A DNA stretch of 53,382 nt from Halolamina rubra (GCF_000739555.1 NZ_BBJN01000024.1:1-53382), one strand, 5' to 3'. Shown: positions 26,089 through 35,302, numbered from the stretch's first letter. The notes: a model not told the origin generated them from the sequence alone. Numbers and translations: made by a program.

Positions 26089-26206
26089 CTCGCACGGCCG
26101 CAGTCGCCGCACGGTCGCCGGATAATCCGGTGTTCGAGACCCGTTGTGCGTCCTCGTTCGCCCCCACGTCGAGGGGTGCCGGAAGCCACTCGTCGGTACT
26201 ACGCAC
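26078..26206 (-). CDS. 42-aa acidic leader-like peptide, first gene of the Mo-cofactor operon
   Basis: GTG 26206 is preceded by a strong GGAGGTG seven bases upstream, rare in this window and a good sign of translation. The peptide (RSTDEWLPAPLDVGANEDAQ...AAVRGDA) is acidic and G/C-ended in codons, like genuine haloarchaeal coding sequence. Its stop at 26078 lies 11 bp inside the start region of the next gene, which gives coupling. The function is unknown. It could be a leader peptide, a small subunit, or the 5' remnant of a longer gene. Confidence 0.5.
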   Translation of the reverse strand: MRSTDEWLPAPLDVGANEDAQRVSNTGLSGDRAATAAVRGDA

Positions 26207-26285
26207 GGCTAAGCACCTCCGTTCACGCCTGCGGCGATTGTCGACATACACGTCGGGATACGGGATCCCCGTTGTTGAGCGTGCG

Positions 26286-26352
26286 TCCAATACTGTTGGG
26301 GGTAGATACGACGAGCCGTTCGGGATGTAGTGCGGGCACCAATACTGTTTGG
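26286..26352 (-). promoter_or_regulatory. two CCAA-TTGG elements upstream of the Mo-cofactor operon
   Basis: On the minus strand CCAAACAGTATTGGTGCCCG (26352-26333) differs at one position from the copy before the reductase operon. A second copy, CCAACAGTATTGG (26299-26287), follows 40 bp downstream with a 5-bp centre. The nearer copy is ~81 bp upstream of the small-peptide start. The rest of the 26207-26631 gap shows no convincing gene; a plus-strand stretch around 26490-26550 (QMATMNAVVLVSICVA) looks like a short remnant followed by a stop. Two spaced copies suggest co-operative binding by the regulator that also controls the reductase genes. Confidence 0.6.
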
Positions 26353-26631
26353 AATCCTGGAATCACCCGTCTCGAACTGACGGCTGGACGCCGATCACGT
26401 CGCGAGCGAGAGTAGTCGCAGTTGAAAGCGAAGTGGTAGTTCAATCTCTGATGGCCCCCGTTCGTTCGAACAGCTACGTCATCCGTTCATCGCCGTGCAG
26501 ATGGCGACGATGAACGCAGTCGTTCTCGTCTCGATCTGCGTCGCCTGACTGGGGTCGGCGCCGATTGGCGGGGCACCGTGTAGCTGGCCGCCGAGGCTAC
26601 TGCCGGGAGTCACAGGTGGAAACTCCCTCCC

Positions 26632-27366
26632 CTAGAGGCTGACCTGTGCTCCGTCGTCGGGGACGTGTACGTCCGCGATCGCTGCCCGTAGGTCGTCACG
26701 AGAAAGCAAGCAGTGGTTGATGGCGTCCATGTGGACGACGACGACCGTGGCATCGGTCGCGTCACGGACCGCCGAGATATCGTCGATACCCATCGTGATG
26801 GGCGCACCCTGCTCGAAGCGTGCTTCCCCACCATTGAGGACAACCATATCCGGTTCGAACCGATCCAGTGTCTCGGCAACCGGGTCGTACCAGATCGTAT
26901 CACCCGCGACGTACACCGTCTCGTCGGCCTCGAACACGAACCCGGAGACCGGCCCCATCTCCTCGGCTAACTCGTCGTGGCCGTGGCGACCGGGGGTCCG
27001 GTGAATTGTGACCCCTTCGAACGAGGCCTCGTCGTCGACCCCGCGCACGTCCGTAAAGCCCTCCTCGACGAACGCCTCGGCCTCTTCGGTCTGGCAGAAC
27101 AGCGGCACGTCGGCGTCGAGCGCAGCTTTGGCTGCCTCGTCGAAGTGATCGACGTGGCGGTGCGTGACGACGACGGCGTCGAAGGACAACTCGACATCGG
27201 GCATCGGCACGAGTGGGTTGCGCCGATCGTTCGGCGTGTTCGGAATGGGTGGATTGTCACCCGGTTCCGCGAACATCGGATCGACGAGGAACGTCGTGTC
27301 ACCAACGTCCAGGAGGAGCGTCGCGTGGCGAATCAACTGTACGCTGGCGCTGGTCGGGGTCGACAT
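26632..27366 (-). CDS. metallo-beta-lactamase-fold hydrolase (UlaG-like)
   Basis: The 244-aa protein begins STPTSASVQLIRHATLLLDVG and carries THRHVDHFD (~68-76; the HxHxDH metal motif), HGHDE (~127-131), AGDTIWYDP (~154-162) and a C-terminal HMDAINH (~213-219). These match the L-ascorbate-6-phosphate lactonase/metal-dependent hydrolase (UPF0173-like) branch of the MBL fold. It is cytoplasmic. The substrate is unknown; sugar-lactone or phosphodiester hydrolysis are family options. It is monocistronic, with 245 bp upstream that hold no clear gene. Confidence 0.85.
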   Translation of the reverse strand: MSTPTSASVQLIRHATLLLDVGDTTFLVDPMFAEPGDNPPIPNTPNDRRNPLVPMPDVELSFDAVVVTHRHVDHFDEAAKAALDADVPLFCQTEEAEAFVEEGFTDVRGVDDEASFEGVTIHRTPGRHGHDELAEEMGPVSGFVFEADETVYVAGDTIWYDPVAETLDRFEPDMVVLNGGEARFEQGAPITMGIDDISAVRDATDATVVVVHMDAINHCLLSRDDLRAAIADVHVPDDGAQVSL

Positions 27367-27611
27367 ACGAGAACAGCTAAGGGACCCATCCCGGTGTGAT
27401 TTACTTCAACGGCGCTGGTGAAGTTGGATTGGTCAAACCCGATCTGTGGAGAACCAGGCGGTACGGTGGGCTGCGAGCGTGGCACACCCAGCCGAGAAGC
27501 TCGTCACTTGAGAGAGGCATACTGCACCTCCCAATCTGCGCTGGAACTAGTTCGCCCACGAGGATTTCCACAGCGCCTTCCTGAACTCTCGCGGAAAGGG
27601 TTGTTCGGCCC

Positions 27612-29296
27612 CTAGAACAGCCCGGTAATCGACCCGTCCTCGTCGACGTCGATGTGGGCCGCGGCCGGGTCCGACGGGAGCCCCGGCATGGTCAGCACGT
27701 CGCCCGTGAGCACGACCACGAAGCCGGCGCCGGCGGAAGGCGAGAGCTCCGTCACCGTGAGCGTCCAGTCCTCCGGGACGCCGATCTTCCCGGGATCGTC
27801 CGACAGCGAACTGGGCGTCTTGGAGATGCAGACCGGCATGTCGTCGAGCCCCTGGGCCTCGATGCGCTCGATGTCGTCGCGGGCGCCGACGTGAACTCCA
27901 CGTCGTCGGCGCCGTACACCTGCGTCGCGACCGCCCGGATCTTCTCCGGGAGCGACGCGTCGAGGTCGTACACGCGCTGGAGGTCGCTGCCGCCCGACTC
28001 GACCGCCTCGGTCACCAGCCGGGCCACGTCGGTCCCGCCCTCGCCGCCGTCGGCGTGTAGCGTCGAGACGGCCGCAGGGATCTGCTCCTCGGCACAGTGG
28101 TCCAGAACCGCCTGAATCTCGGCGTCGGTGTCGTCGGGGAAACGGTTGATCGCGACGACGACCGGCAGCCCCATCGACCGGAGCACCGAGACGTGGTGAT
28201 CGAGGTTCGCGAACCCGTCACGGAGCGCGGCCATCGGGTCGGACTCGTCCTGCTCGATCCCGCCGTGTTTCTGCAGCGCGTCGACGGTGGCGACGACGAC
28301 GGTCGCGTCGGGTTCGACGCCCTCCCGGGAGACGACGTCGACGAACTTCTCGGCGCCGAGGTCGGCGCCGAACCCCGCCTCGGTGACGACGTAGTCGCCG
28401 AGCCCGAGTCCGATCTTGTCCGCGAGGATGGAGTTCGTCCCCGTGGCGATGTTGGCGAACGGACCGCCGTGGACGAACGCGGGCGTCCCCTCGATCGTCT
28501 GGACGAGGTTCGGCCGCAGGGCGTCTTTCAACAGCGCCGCGACCGAGCCGGCCACGTCGAGGTCGGCGACGGTGACGGGGTCGCCCTCGGTGTCGTAGGC
28601 GACGATGATCCGGCTCACGCGCTCCCGGAGGTCGCTCACGTCGGTCGCGAGACAGAGCACCGCCATCAACTCGGAGGCGGCGGTGATCGAGAACCCGTCC
28701 TCCCGGGGCGGCCCGCTCGCGGTGCCGCCGAGCCCGGCGACGGTCTCCCGGAGCGCGCGGTCGTTCATGTCCAGCACCCGCGGCCAGACGACGCGGTCTG
28801 GGTCGATGCCGAGCTCGTTGCCGTGGTGGCGGTGGGCGTCGACCATCGCCGAGATCAGGTTGTGCGCCGAGGTGACGGCGTGGATGTCGCCCGTGAAGTG
28901 GAGGTTGATCTCCTCCATCGGGAGCACCTGACTGTAGCCGCCGCCGGCGGCGCCGCCCTTGATCCCGAAGACGGGGCCGAGAGAGGGCTCGCGGACGGCG
29001 ACGACGCTCGTCTCGCCGAGCTGGTTGAACGCCTGGCCGAGGCCGACCGTGGTGACGGTCTTCCCCGCGCCGCGCCGCGTCGGCGTCATCGCCGTCACGA
29101 GCACGAGGTTGCCGTCGGCCGGCTCGTCCATCGCGCCGTGGATGGCGTCCCACGTCAGTTTCGCGACCTCGTTGCCGCGGCGTTCGAGATCGGCGGCGTC
29201 GAGCCCGAGGTCCGACCCGACCGACTCGATCGACCGTCGGTCGGCGTTCCGGGCGATGTCGATGTCCGCGGGGATCGCGTCCTGGTCAGAGTCCAT
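27612..29296 (-). CDS. fhs: formate-tetrahydrofolate ligase (frameshifted near the 3' end)
   Basis: From ATG 29296 the frame matches FTHFS throughout: TPTRRGAGKTVTTVGLGQAF (P-loop), KGGAAGGGYSQVLPMEEINLHFTGD and ALRPNLVQTIEGTPAFVHGGPFANIA. It then reaches VYGADDVEFTSAP at ~27893-27905. There the frame shifts, and the family sequence resumes as MPVCISKTPSSLSDDPGKIG and VVLTGDVLTMPGLPSDPAAAHID to TAG/TGA at 27612. The span is 3n+2, consistent with loss of one G in a GG/CC run. If restored the protein has ~561 aa, the normal size. The enzyme makes 10-formyl-THF from formate, ATP and THF. The P-loop has RRGAGKT where bacterial enzymes have PAGEGKT, a haloarchaeal variant or divergence. Confidence 0.9.
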
Positions 29297-29538
29297 ATGG
29301 TCGATAGTTGACGGCGAGCAGTGCTAAAAGGGTAAGCCAATTCCCGGGGCGTGGCGATCCCGCGCGGTCGCCGTCGACGGCGGGTGCGACGCGAGTCCGT
29401 TCGACCGTCCGACCGAGCCGGGCCGAACTGGCGACTTCCGCCCACAGATTTTCCGCTATCTCGGTGTTCCGAGTGGATGACGGAGACGATTTCGGTGAAC
29501 TGCGAGTATATGCTCGTTCGGCGCCTACTGCTGACTGT

Positions 29539-29739
29539 ATGGTTCCCACCGTCGACCTCGATCCGTCCGGTAGCCCCCTGCTCGTTACTGGGGCGATCAC
29601 GGCCATCGTGAGCACTCTCGCCGCGATCTGGGTGTTCAGTCTGGGTGACGTCGTGACGGCGCTCGGGCTGACCCTGCTCGTCGTGGCTGGGCTCCTCCTG
29701 GCGGGGATCGACCTCTCGCCGAACGCGACGCCGCCGTGA
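29539..29739 (+). CDS. 66-aa two-helix membrane protein
   Basis: From ATG 29539 the peptide has two hydrophobic stretches (VTGAITAIVSTLAAIWVF, ~16-33, and VVTALGLTLLVVAGLLLAGI, ~38-57) and short polar ends. No family is recognised. Its TGA overlaps the GTG start of a second 66-aa membrane peptide, so the two are co-translated and may form a small complex. They lie tail-to-tail with cydB, but the link to cytochrome bd is only positional. The upstream gap to fhs (29297-29538) contains no other gene. Confidence 0.6.
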   Translation: MVPTVDLDPSGSPLLVTGAITAIVSTLAAIWVFSLGDVVTALGLTLLVVAGLLLAGIDLSPNATPP

Positions 29740-29936
29740 CGGCGGACGTGGCGTCACCCGACGCGGCGACGTGGATGCTCGTCCTCGCGGCCGTCGTGAT
29801 CGCGTTCCTCGTCGGCGTCGGCCTGCTGCAGTTCTCGCTGACCGGGAGTGTCGGCGACCTCGCGAGAAACGTCACGATCGGCGCGCTGCTGTCGCTGTTC
29901 GCGGGCGGGTTCTACCGCAAGTGGCACCGACCCTGA
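29736..29936 (+). CDS. 66-aa membrane protein coupled to the preceding gene
   Basis: GTG 29736 overlaps the previous stop (GTGA). The peptide has a helix WMLVLAAVVIAFLVGVGLLQF (~13-33), an amphipathic middle, and a second weaker hydrophobic stretch IGALLSLFAGGFYRKWHRP at the end, with a basic tail that should face the cytoplasm. No family is recognised. Same length and arrangement as its partner suggest a paired small membrane module. It ends 92 bp before the convergent cydB stop. Confidence 0.6.
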   Translation: MTADVASPDAATWMLVLAAVVIAFLVGVGLLQFSLTGSVGDLARNVTIGALLSLFAGGFYRKWHRP

Positions 29937-30028
29937 CCGGGCGAGCCTCGGCGATACGCCGATCGTTCGGTCTCCGGGTCGCGGCTGTGGGTTCCGATCT
30001 AGCGTGAGAAAAGCCCGTGAGCGCGGCC

Positions 30029-31033
30029 TCAGCTGTAGGCGTCGGGCTCGTCGACCGGGCCGTCGAACGCCGAGTAGAGAACCACGAAGTACACCGCGAC
30101 CAGCGGGAGCAGCAGCGCCGTCCCGATGCTGGTCAGGTTGAGCGGGAGCGTCGACACGATCGCGGCCTCGGCGGTGAGCCCCGCCGCGGGGTCGATAGAC
30201 GGGTAGAGCAGCGTCGCCACCAGCGCCACGAGCCCGTACACCTGCCCGGCGACGGCGGCGAACGCGACGTAGTGTCGCCCCCGGCGGCTGGCGCCGACGT
30301 AGACGGCAGCGAGCACGACCGTCAGGCCGAGCAGCGCGAGCGTCGTCGGCGCGGTCACGTCGACGTGGGGCACCGAACGCCCGAGCAGGAGGCCGACGAC
30401 CGCGAGGACGAGGTAGGCGGCCTGGGCCAGGTGGCCGAGCAGGCGCGTCTCCGCCCGGAGGTTCCCGCGGGTTTTCAGCCCGAGGAACGCGGCGCCGTCG
30501 ACGACGGTGAGGGCGACGACGGCCAGCCCGATCGTCAGGCTCGCTGCGGAGGCGACGCCCTGCACCCCGAACAGCCAGTTGCCCACAAACACGCCGAGGG
30601 TAAAGGGGGCGGCGAGGCTGCCCGCGACGAACGCCCGGCCCCAGTTCCGCTGCCACCGCCGGTCGTGGCGCTGTTCGTACATCTCCGGCGCCAGCCCGCG
30701 CAGGATGAGCGACCCGAGGATCGCGAACATCAGCAGGTAGTGCCGGCTGAACAGGTTGGCGTACACGACCGGGAACACCGCGAAGAGGAGCCCGCCGAAC
30801 ACGACGAGCCACACCTCGTTACCGTCCCAGAACGGGCCGATCGCCGACAGTAGCTGCTCGCGTTCGTGGTCGTCGTCGCGCGTGGCGAACAGCGCGCCGA
30901 CCCCGAAGTCGAACCCGTCGAGGAACAGGAACGTCCCCAACACGACGAACAGCAGTCCGAACCAGAGCTGTGTCAGCGGGAGGCCGAACAGCGGCCCCTC
31001 GGCGAGCGTCGACAGCGGCAGGGGCTCAATCAT
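30029..31033 (-). CDS. cydB: cytochrome bd-type quinol oxidase subunit II
   Basis: The 334-aa membrane protein has eight or nine helices and CydB landmarks: LPLTQLWFGLLFVVLGTFLFLDGFDFG (~18-44), GPFWDGNEVWLVVFGG (~66-81), FSRHYLLMFAILGSLILRG and GVFVGNWLFG. It forms a heterodimer with CydA that reduces O2 to water with quinol electrons without pumping protons. Its start overlaps the cydA stop by 8 bp. High-affinity, sulfide-resistant bd oxidase fits the neighbouring sulfide oxidation genes. Confidence 0.93.
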   Translation of the reverse strand: MIEPLPLSTLAEGPLFGLPLTQLWFGLLFVVLGTFLFLDGFDFGVGALFATRDDDHEREQLLSAIGPFWDGNEVWLVVFGGLLFAVFPVVYANLFSRHYLLMFAILGSLILRGLAPEMYEQRHDRRWQRNWGRAFVAGSLAAPFTLGVFVGNWLFGVQGVASAASLTIGLAVVALTVVDGAAFLGLKTRGNLRAETRLLGHLAQAAYLVLAVVGLLLGRSVPHVDVTAPTTLALLGLTVVLAAVYVGASRRGRHYVAFAAVAGQVYGLVALVATLLYPSIDPAAGLTAEAAIVSTLPLNLTSIGTALLLPLVAVYFVVLYSAFDGPVDEPDAYS

Positions 31034-32423
31034 CGTTCGGAACCGTCACCCCCCTGGTGTCGTCGTCCGTCGGCGTCGCGGGACGGGTGGGTGCTTCCTC
31101 GCGGATCAGACGCGTCACGACGTAGCTGTAGAGCACCAGCAGCGCGGAGTACACCCCGACGAAGCCGACGAGCGTGGTGAGCGCCTCGGCGCCGGTGAGC
31201 CCGGGGGAGACGCCGGCGCTGGTCTTCATCACCCCCTGGATCACCCACGGCTGGCGACCGACCTCGGTGACGATCCACCCCAGTTCGACGGTGAAGATGC
31301 CGAGCAGCGACGAGGCGACCAGCGCCTTCGCGAGCAGGTCGTCGTCGAACAGCCGGCCCTGGTACCACCGGACGCCGCCCCAGAACGCCAGCAGGATGAA
31401 CCACATCCCGAGGCCGACCATCGCACGGAACGCCCAGAAGACGATGGCGACCGGCGGGTTCTCGGTCGAGATGTCGTTCAAGCCGGTGATGGAGGCGCCC
31501 GGATCACCCCCGCTGGCCAGGATCGACGCGACGAACGGGAGTTCGACAACGTAGAGGTTCTCCGCACGCGGGTCGGTGATGTCCGAGAAACTGGTGGGGA
31601 ACGCCAGTAGCTTCAGTCCGACCGAGGACTCGGTGTCGTACTGTGCCTCCATGGCCGCGAACTTCTGTGGCTGGGTGTCGGCGACGTGCCGGCCGTACGC
31701 GTCGCCGTGGATCGCCTGGAACGGGGCAGAGATCAGCAACACGGCGAGGGCGATCTTCATCGTCTTGCGCCAGAACTCCGTGTCGCGGTTCATCCAGACG
31801 AAGTAAGCGGCGACGCCGGCCATGAACAGCGCGACCGAGAGCACCGCCGCGTTCTGCATGTGGACGTACATCCACGGGAACCGCGGGTTCGCGTAGGCCG
31901 CGATCGGGTCGACGAGCATGACGACCGGCTGGCCGCTCTCCATCACCGTCTCGAACCCCCGCGGCGTCTGCATCCAGGAGTTGGCGATCAGGATCCAGAG
32001 CGCCGACAGCCACGTCCCGAGGCCGACGAGCACGCTCGAGAGCATGTACAGCCGGTCGGTCACGCGCTCGCGGCCGAAGACGAAGATGCCGAGGAACGTC
32101 GCCTCCAGCATGAACGCCATCATCCCTTCGACCGCGAGTGGGCCCCCGAACAGCTCGCCGGCCGCAGTGGAGAACGCCGCGAAGTTCGTCCCGAACTCGA
32201 ACTCGAGGACGATCCCCGTCACGGTTCCGACGACGAAGCTGACGGCGAACAGCTTCGTCCAGAACTCGCGCAGCTGTCGGTACACCTGTTCCTCCGTCCG
32301 AATCTCTTTCCAGGTGAAGTAGATCAGGAAGGGCGCGAGCCCCATGCTCATCACTGGAAAGATGATGTGGACGATCGTCGTCACCGCGAACTGGAGTCTG
32401 CTGGCGATGACTGGGTCGATCAT
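31026..32423 (-). CDS. cydA: cytochrome bd-type quinol oxidase subunit I
   Basis: The 465-aa protein has the heme ligands of CydA: His19 (TIVHIIFPV), His188 (YVHMQNAAV) and Met335 (FRAMVGLGM). It also has acidic residues Glu99 and Glu107 in GPLAVEGMMAFMLEATF and the Q-loop region GDAYGRHVADTQPQKFAAMEA (~240-260). The short Q loop makes it the compact CydA/CioA type. The enzyme is the oxygen-reducing terminal oxidase at the cytoplasmic membrane. The hydrophilic C-terminal tail is Thr/Asp-rich as usual in haloarchaea. It is read with cydB and lies 54 bp after the peroxiredoxin gene, possibly in one transcript. Confidence 0.94.
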   Translation of the reverse strand: MIDPVIASRLQFAVTTIVHIIFPVMSMGLAPFLIYFTWKEIRTEEQVYRQLREFWTKLFAVSFVVGTVTGIVLEFEFGTNFAAFSTAAGELFGGPLAVEGMMAFMLEATFLGIFVFGRERVTDRLYMLSSVLVGLGTWLSALWILIANSWMQTPRGFETVMESGQPVVMLVDPIAAYANPRFPWMYVHMQNAAVLSVALFMAGVAAYFVWMNRDTEFWRKTMKIALAVLLISAPFQAIHGDAYGRHVADTQPQKFAAMEAQYDTESSVGLKLLAFPTSFSDITDPRAENLYVVELPFVASILASGGDPGASITGLNDISTENPPVAIVFWAFRAMVGLGMWFILLAFWGGVRWYQGRLFDDDLLAKALVASSLLGIFTVELGWIVTEVGRQPWVIQGVMKTSAGVSPGLTGAEALTTLVGFVGVYSALLVLYSYVVTRLIREEAPTRPATPTDDDTRGVTVPNDD

Positions 32424-32477
32424 GTGTTGTGAGTAAGTTCCGCGGGTGGTCGGCCGGGCGGTCCCCCGAGTGGCGCG

Positions 32478-33166
32478 CTATTCGGACCGCGTCACGAACC
32501 ACCAGTCGTACGCTTCCATCTCCCCCGCCGCCTCGGCCTCGGCCGTCCGTGACTCGGCTTCGTCGACGGTGCCGGGCGGCGAGAGGAGGACGCGGTCGCC
32601 GAACACCTCGTTCTCGGGCCAGTCGGCGGGGACCGCGACGCCGTCCTCCTCGTCACTCCGCTGCAGCGCGCGCAGCGACCGGAGGATCTCGTCGATGTTC
32701 CGGCCGATCTCCATCGGGTACGTCAGCACGAGCCTGACGGTGCCCGACGGGTCGACGAGAACACGCTCCGGACGGTCGCGGTGCCCGCACCCGGGTGGAT
32801 CATCCCGAGCGTTTCGGCGACGGTCCCCTGATCGTCGGCGATGATCGGGAACTCGATGTCGACGCCGAGGTTCTCGCCGATCCACTCGGTCCACTTGATG
32901 TGGGAGTGGACGCGGTCGACGGAGAGGCCGAGCAGTTCGGCGTTCAGCTCCTCGAACTCCTCGCGGCGCTGTTCGAAGGCGACGAACTCGGAGGTACACA
33001 CCGGCGTGAAGTCCCCGGGGTGGCTGAACAGCACGAGCCACGACCCCTCGTAGTCGCCGGGGAGCGACAGCTCACCCTGACTCGTCTCCAAACTGAGTTC
33101 GGGGAACTCGTCGCCGATGCCCGGTGCCGTGACGCCGCCGTCTGCGCTCTCTCGAGGCTCGCTCAT
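32478..33166 (-). CDS. 1-Cys/Prx6-type peroxiredoxin (frameshifted)
   Basis: From ATG 33166 the protein shows [15 protein letters not shown] (peroxidatic Cys ~58), [18 protein letters not shown] and [20 protein letters not shown]. It goes off frame after TVRSVF (~32762). The next frame continues [20 protein letters not shown]...[24 protein letters not shown] to 32478, exactly as in archaeal Prx6-type enzymes. The span is 3n+2: one C is missing from TTCCTCGTC. Restored length is ~229 aa. It reduces H2O2 and organic peroxides. A TATA-like TTTAAC (~33193-33198) lies ~30 bp before the ATG, suggesting a leaderless transcript. The 33167-33290 gap holds nothing else. Confidence 0.9.
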
Positions 33167-33290
33167 TGCAACTCGACATGGGGGACACAGGCGTTAAAGG
33201 AGGAATATACGAACTATATTTTCGGGTTCGCCAAAGAATTCTCCATGGTTCGGGGATCTTTTCCCCAACAGCGGACGAGGACGGGCGCGC

Positions 33291-34124
33291 TCAGTCCTCA
33301 CCAAGATCGGCCTGCCCGAGCGCCCGCAGGGCTGCGACCAGTCGACCGAGCGCGCGCCGGACGTCGGCGTCGAACAGTGCGCCGACGAGCCCGAAGAAGC
33401 CGACCGGCTTCGGGTCCTCCTGCGTGAACCCCTCGACGGTGGCGTCGACGGCGTCGGTGACCACCGGATCGCCGAGCGTCTCCATGGTGGTAACCATGTT
33501 GCCCGCGTTCCGGCCGAGCTGGTACATGTCGACGTCCTGCTCGCCGTGCACGTCGCTGAAGCCCGCGACGGCCATCCGGAACTCGCGGATCAGGTCGCGA
33601 TTGTCCTGAGCGACCTCCTGGAGCTCCGGCGTGAGCTCGGTCGCCAGATCGTGCGTCGCGTCGAGGAGGTCGAGCAGCTCCGTCAGCGTCTCGGCGTTGT
33701 CGCCGAGTCGTTCGAGCAGGATCAGCGTCTGCTCGTCCTCGAGCGAGCCGCGGAGCCGCTCGATCGTCTCCCGGTTCTCCCGGACGGCGACGAGCAGTTC
33801 GGGCACGAGGTCGTCCGTGAGGTCCTTCGACACCGCGAGGACGTCGAGGAGCTCGACGAGCGTGTCGGCCTCGTTGCCGACTTTCGTGAGGAGCGTCAGC
33901 GTCTCCTCGCGCTCGAACGCCAGCCGGAGCTCACCGAGGGGCTCCCGGCTCTCGTGGACGGCCTCCCGGAGTTCGGGGGTGAGGTCGCCCGCGAGATCCT
34001 CGGCCGTCAGCAGGAGCCGGAGCAGCTCGGCCAGTTCGGCGTCGTTCTGCTCGACGACGCGAGCGAGCTCGGCGTCGTCCTCGAGCGACATCGTCGTGTC
34101 TGCTGTGTGTTCGTCGCTGGCCAT
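33291..34124 (-). CDS. DUF1641 protein with three internal repeats
   Basis: The protein is ~277 aa from ATG 34124, two bases after the SQR stop, so it is co-translated with SQR. Three tandem acidic helical repeats of about 50 residues share the pattern LLxLLxxxxDLxxxLxPELxxxVxExREx(I/L)xxLRxxxE (~25-75, 77-127, 130-180). They are followed by a DUF1641 core (VAGFSDVHGEQDVDMYQLGRNAGNM..., about 180-230) with a Gly/Phe-rich tail. DUF1641 proteins often accompany sulfide:quinone reductase or formate dehydrogenase subunits; the biochemical role is not established. A structural or docking partner of SQR at the membrane surface is an inference. Confidence 0.82.
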   Translation of the reverse strand: MASDEHTADTTMSLEDDAELARVVEQNDAELAELLRLLLTAEDLAGDLTPELREAVHESREPLGELRLAFEREETLTLLTKVGNEADTLVELLDVLAVSKDLTDDLVPELLVAVRENRETIERLRGSLEDEQTLILLERLGDNAETLTELLDLLDATHDLATELTPELQEVAQDNRDLIREFRMAVAGFSDVHGEQDVDMYQLGRNAGNMVTTMETLGDPVVTDAVDATVEGFTQEDPKPVGFFGLVGALFDADVRRALGRLVAALRALGQADLGED

Positions 34125-34126
34125 GA

Positions 34127-35302
34127 TCAGGGAAGGGGGTCGTAGCCGCGGAGCCACGCGTTCCAGTAGACGCTCGGCAGGACGTTGATGTCGAGGATCC
34201 AGTTCGCCCGGCTCTCGACGGGCGCCGAGATGCTGTCCTCGTAGTCGAACTCGGCGATCATCGCCTTCCCCTTCTTCGTCAGGAGGGGGCAGGCGGCGTA
34301 GCCGTGGTACTCGGCGGTCATCCGCCCGTCGTTCATGTGGGCGACGAGGTTGTCGACGACGACGTGGGCCTGCTTCCGCGCCGCGGCCGCGGTCTTCGCG
34401 TTCGGCGTGTCGCCGGCGTCACCGATCCCGAAGACGTCCGGGTACTCGGTGTGCTGCATCGTGTTCTCGTCGACGGTGACGTACTCGCCGCCGTGTTCGT
34501 CGTCGCCCTCGGTCAGTGGCGAGTTCTCGGTCAGCGCGGGCTGGCCGAACTGGGGCGGGACGGGCGCGTAGAAGTCGTACTCCTGGGTCTCACCCTCCTC
34601 GGAGTGGATCTCCTGGGCCTCGTAGTCGATCTCGTCGACCGTGAAGTTGCCCCGGAACTCGATGTCCCGCTCCGCCCAGATCTCCTCGAGCTTCTCGCGG
34701 TACGGGGAGACGCCGAAGACGGCGTCGCCGGGCTTGGTCATCACGACGTCGACGTCGTCGCGGATCCCCTGCCGCCGGAAGTAGTCCTCGGCGAGCATCG
34801 TCATCTTCAGCGGCGCCCCCCCGCACTTGAACGGCGTGTCCGGGACGGTGACGACGAACGTGCCGCCGTCGAACTCCGCCAGCCCCTCCCGCATGTCCAT
34901 CGCCGCCTCGAAGTAGTAGAACGGGAACACCGAATCGGTCTCCTCCCACCCCTCCATCATTCCCGGCGTCGACTCGCCGCCGAGTCGATTGCCCAGGCCG
35001 GCGATCAGGTAGTCGTAGGAGAGGCTCTCCGCCGAGAGGTCGACCGTCTTCGCGTCGGGGTCGACGCCGGTTACCTCGTCCTCGACGAACTCGACACCGG
35101 GGCGCATGATCTCCCGGACGTCGCGGAACTGGTCTTCCGGTTCCATGTACCCGAACGGCAACAGGTAGTACGACGGCTGGTAGGCGTGTTCTGCGCTCTT
35201 GTCGACGACGGTGATCCGCGTGTCGTCGTCGAGGCGGCGATCGAGCATGTTCGCACTCATCGCGCCCCCGACTCCCGCACCGAGCACCACTATGTGGTCC
35301 AT
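34127..35302 (-). CDS. sulfide:quinone oxidoreductase family flavoprotein
   Basis: The protein is 391 aa from ATG 35302; a longer in-frame start adds unrelated residues. It has the FAD dinucleotide motif VVLGAGVGG (5-13), ATP/FAD motif VFGIGDAGD (~290-298), and two conserved Cys, Cys160 (DTPFKCGGAPLK) and Cys338 (AACPLLTKKGK). These are the redox-active pair of type SQR enzymes that oxidise sulfide to persulfide or polysulfide and reduce quinone. No transmembrane segment is present, so it should be a monotopic membrane protein. The downstream DUF1641 gene and the adjacent rhodanese and persulfide dioxygenase genes make sulfide oxidation the best reading over a plain NADH dehydrogenase. Confidence 0.88.
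   Translation of the reverse strand: MDHIVVLGAGVGGAMSANMLDRRLDDDTRITVVDKSAEHAYQPSYYLLPFGYMEPEDQFRDVREIMRPGVEFVEDEVTGVDPDAKTVDLSAESLSYDYLIAGLGNRLGGESTPGMMEGWEETDSVFPFYYFEAAMDMREGLAEFDGGTFVVTVPDTPFKCGGAPLKMTMLAEDYFRRQGIRDDVDVVMTKPGDAVFGVSPYREKLEEIWAERDIEFRGNFTVDEIDYEAQEIHSEEGETQEYDFYAPVPPQFGQPALTENSPLTEGDDEHGGEYVTVDENTMQHTEYPDVFGIGDAGDTPNAKTAAAARKQAHVVVDNLVAHMNDGRMTAEYHGYAACPLLTKKGKAMIAEFDYEDSISAPVESRANWILDINVLPSVYWNAWLRGYDPLP

Noticed and set aside
27612..27839. A separate 75-aa gene after fhs
   Set aside because: It is the exact C-terminal block of formate-THF ligase (LSDDP to MTMPGLP-like motif) in a shifted frame.
28097..29311. 404-aa open frame opposite fhs
   Set aside because: Low-complexity Val/Arg/Asp composition typical of antisense reading; the minus strand is clearly fhs.
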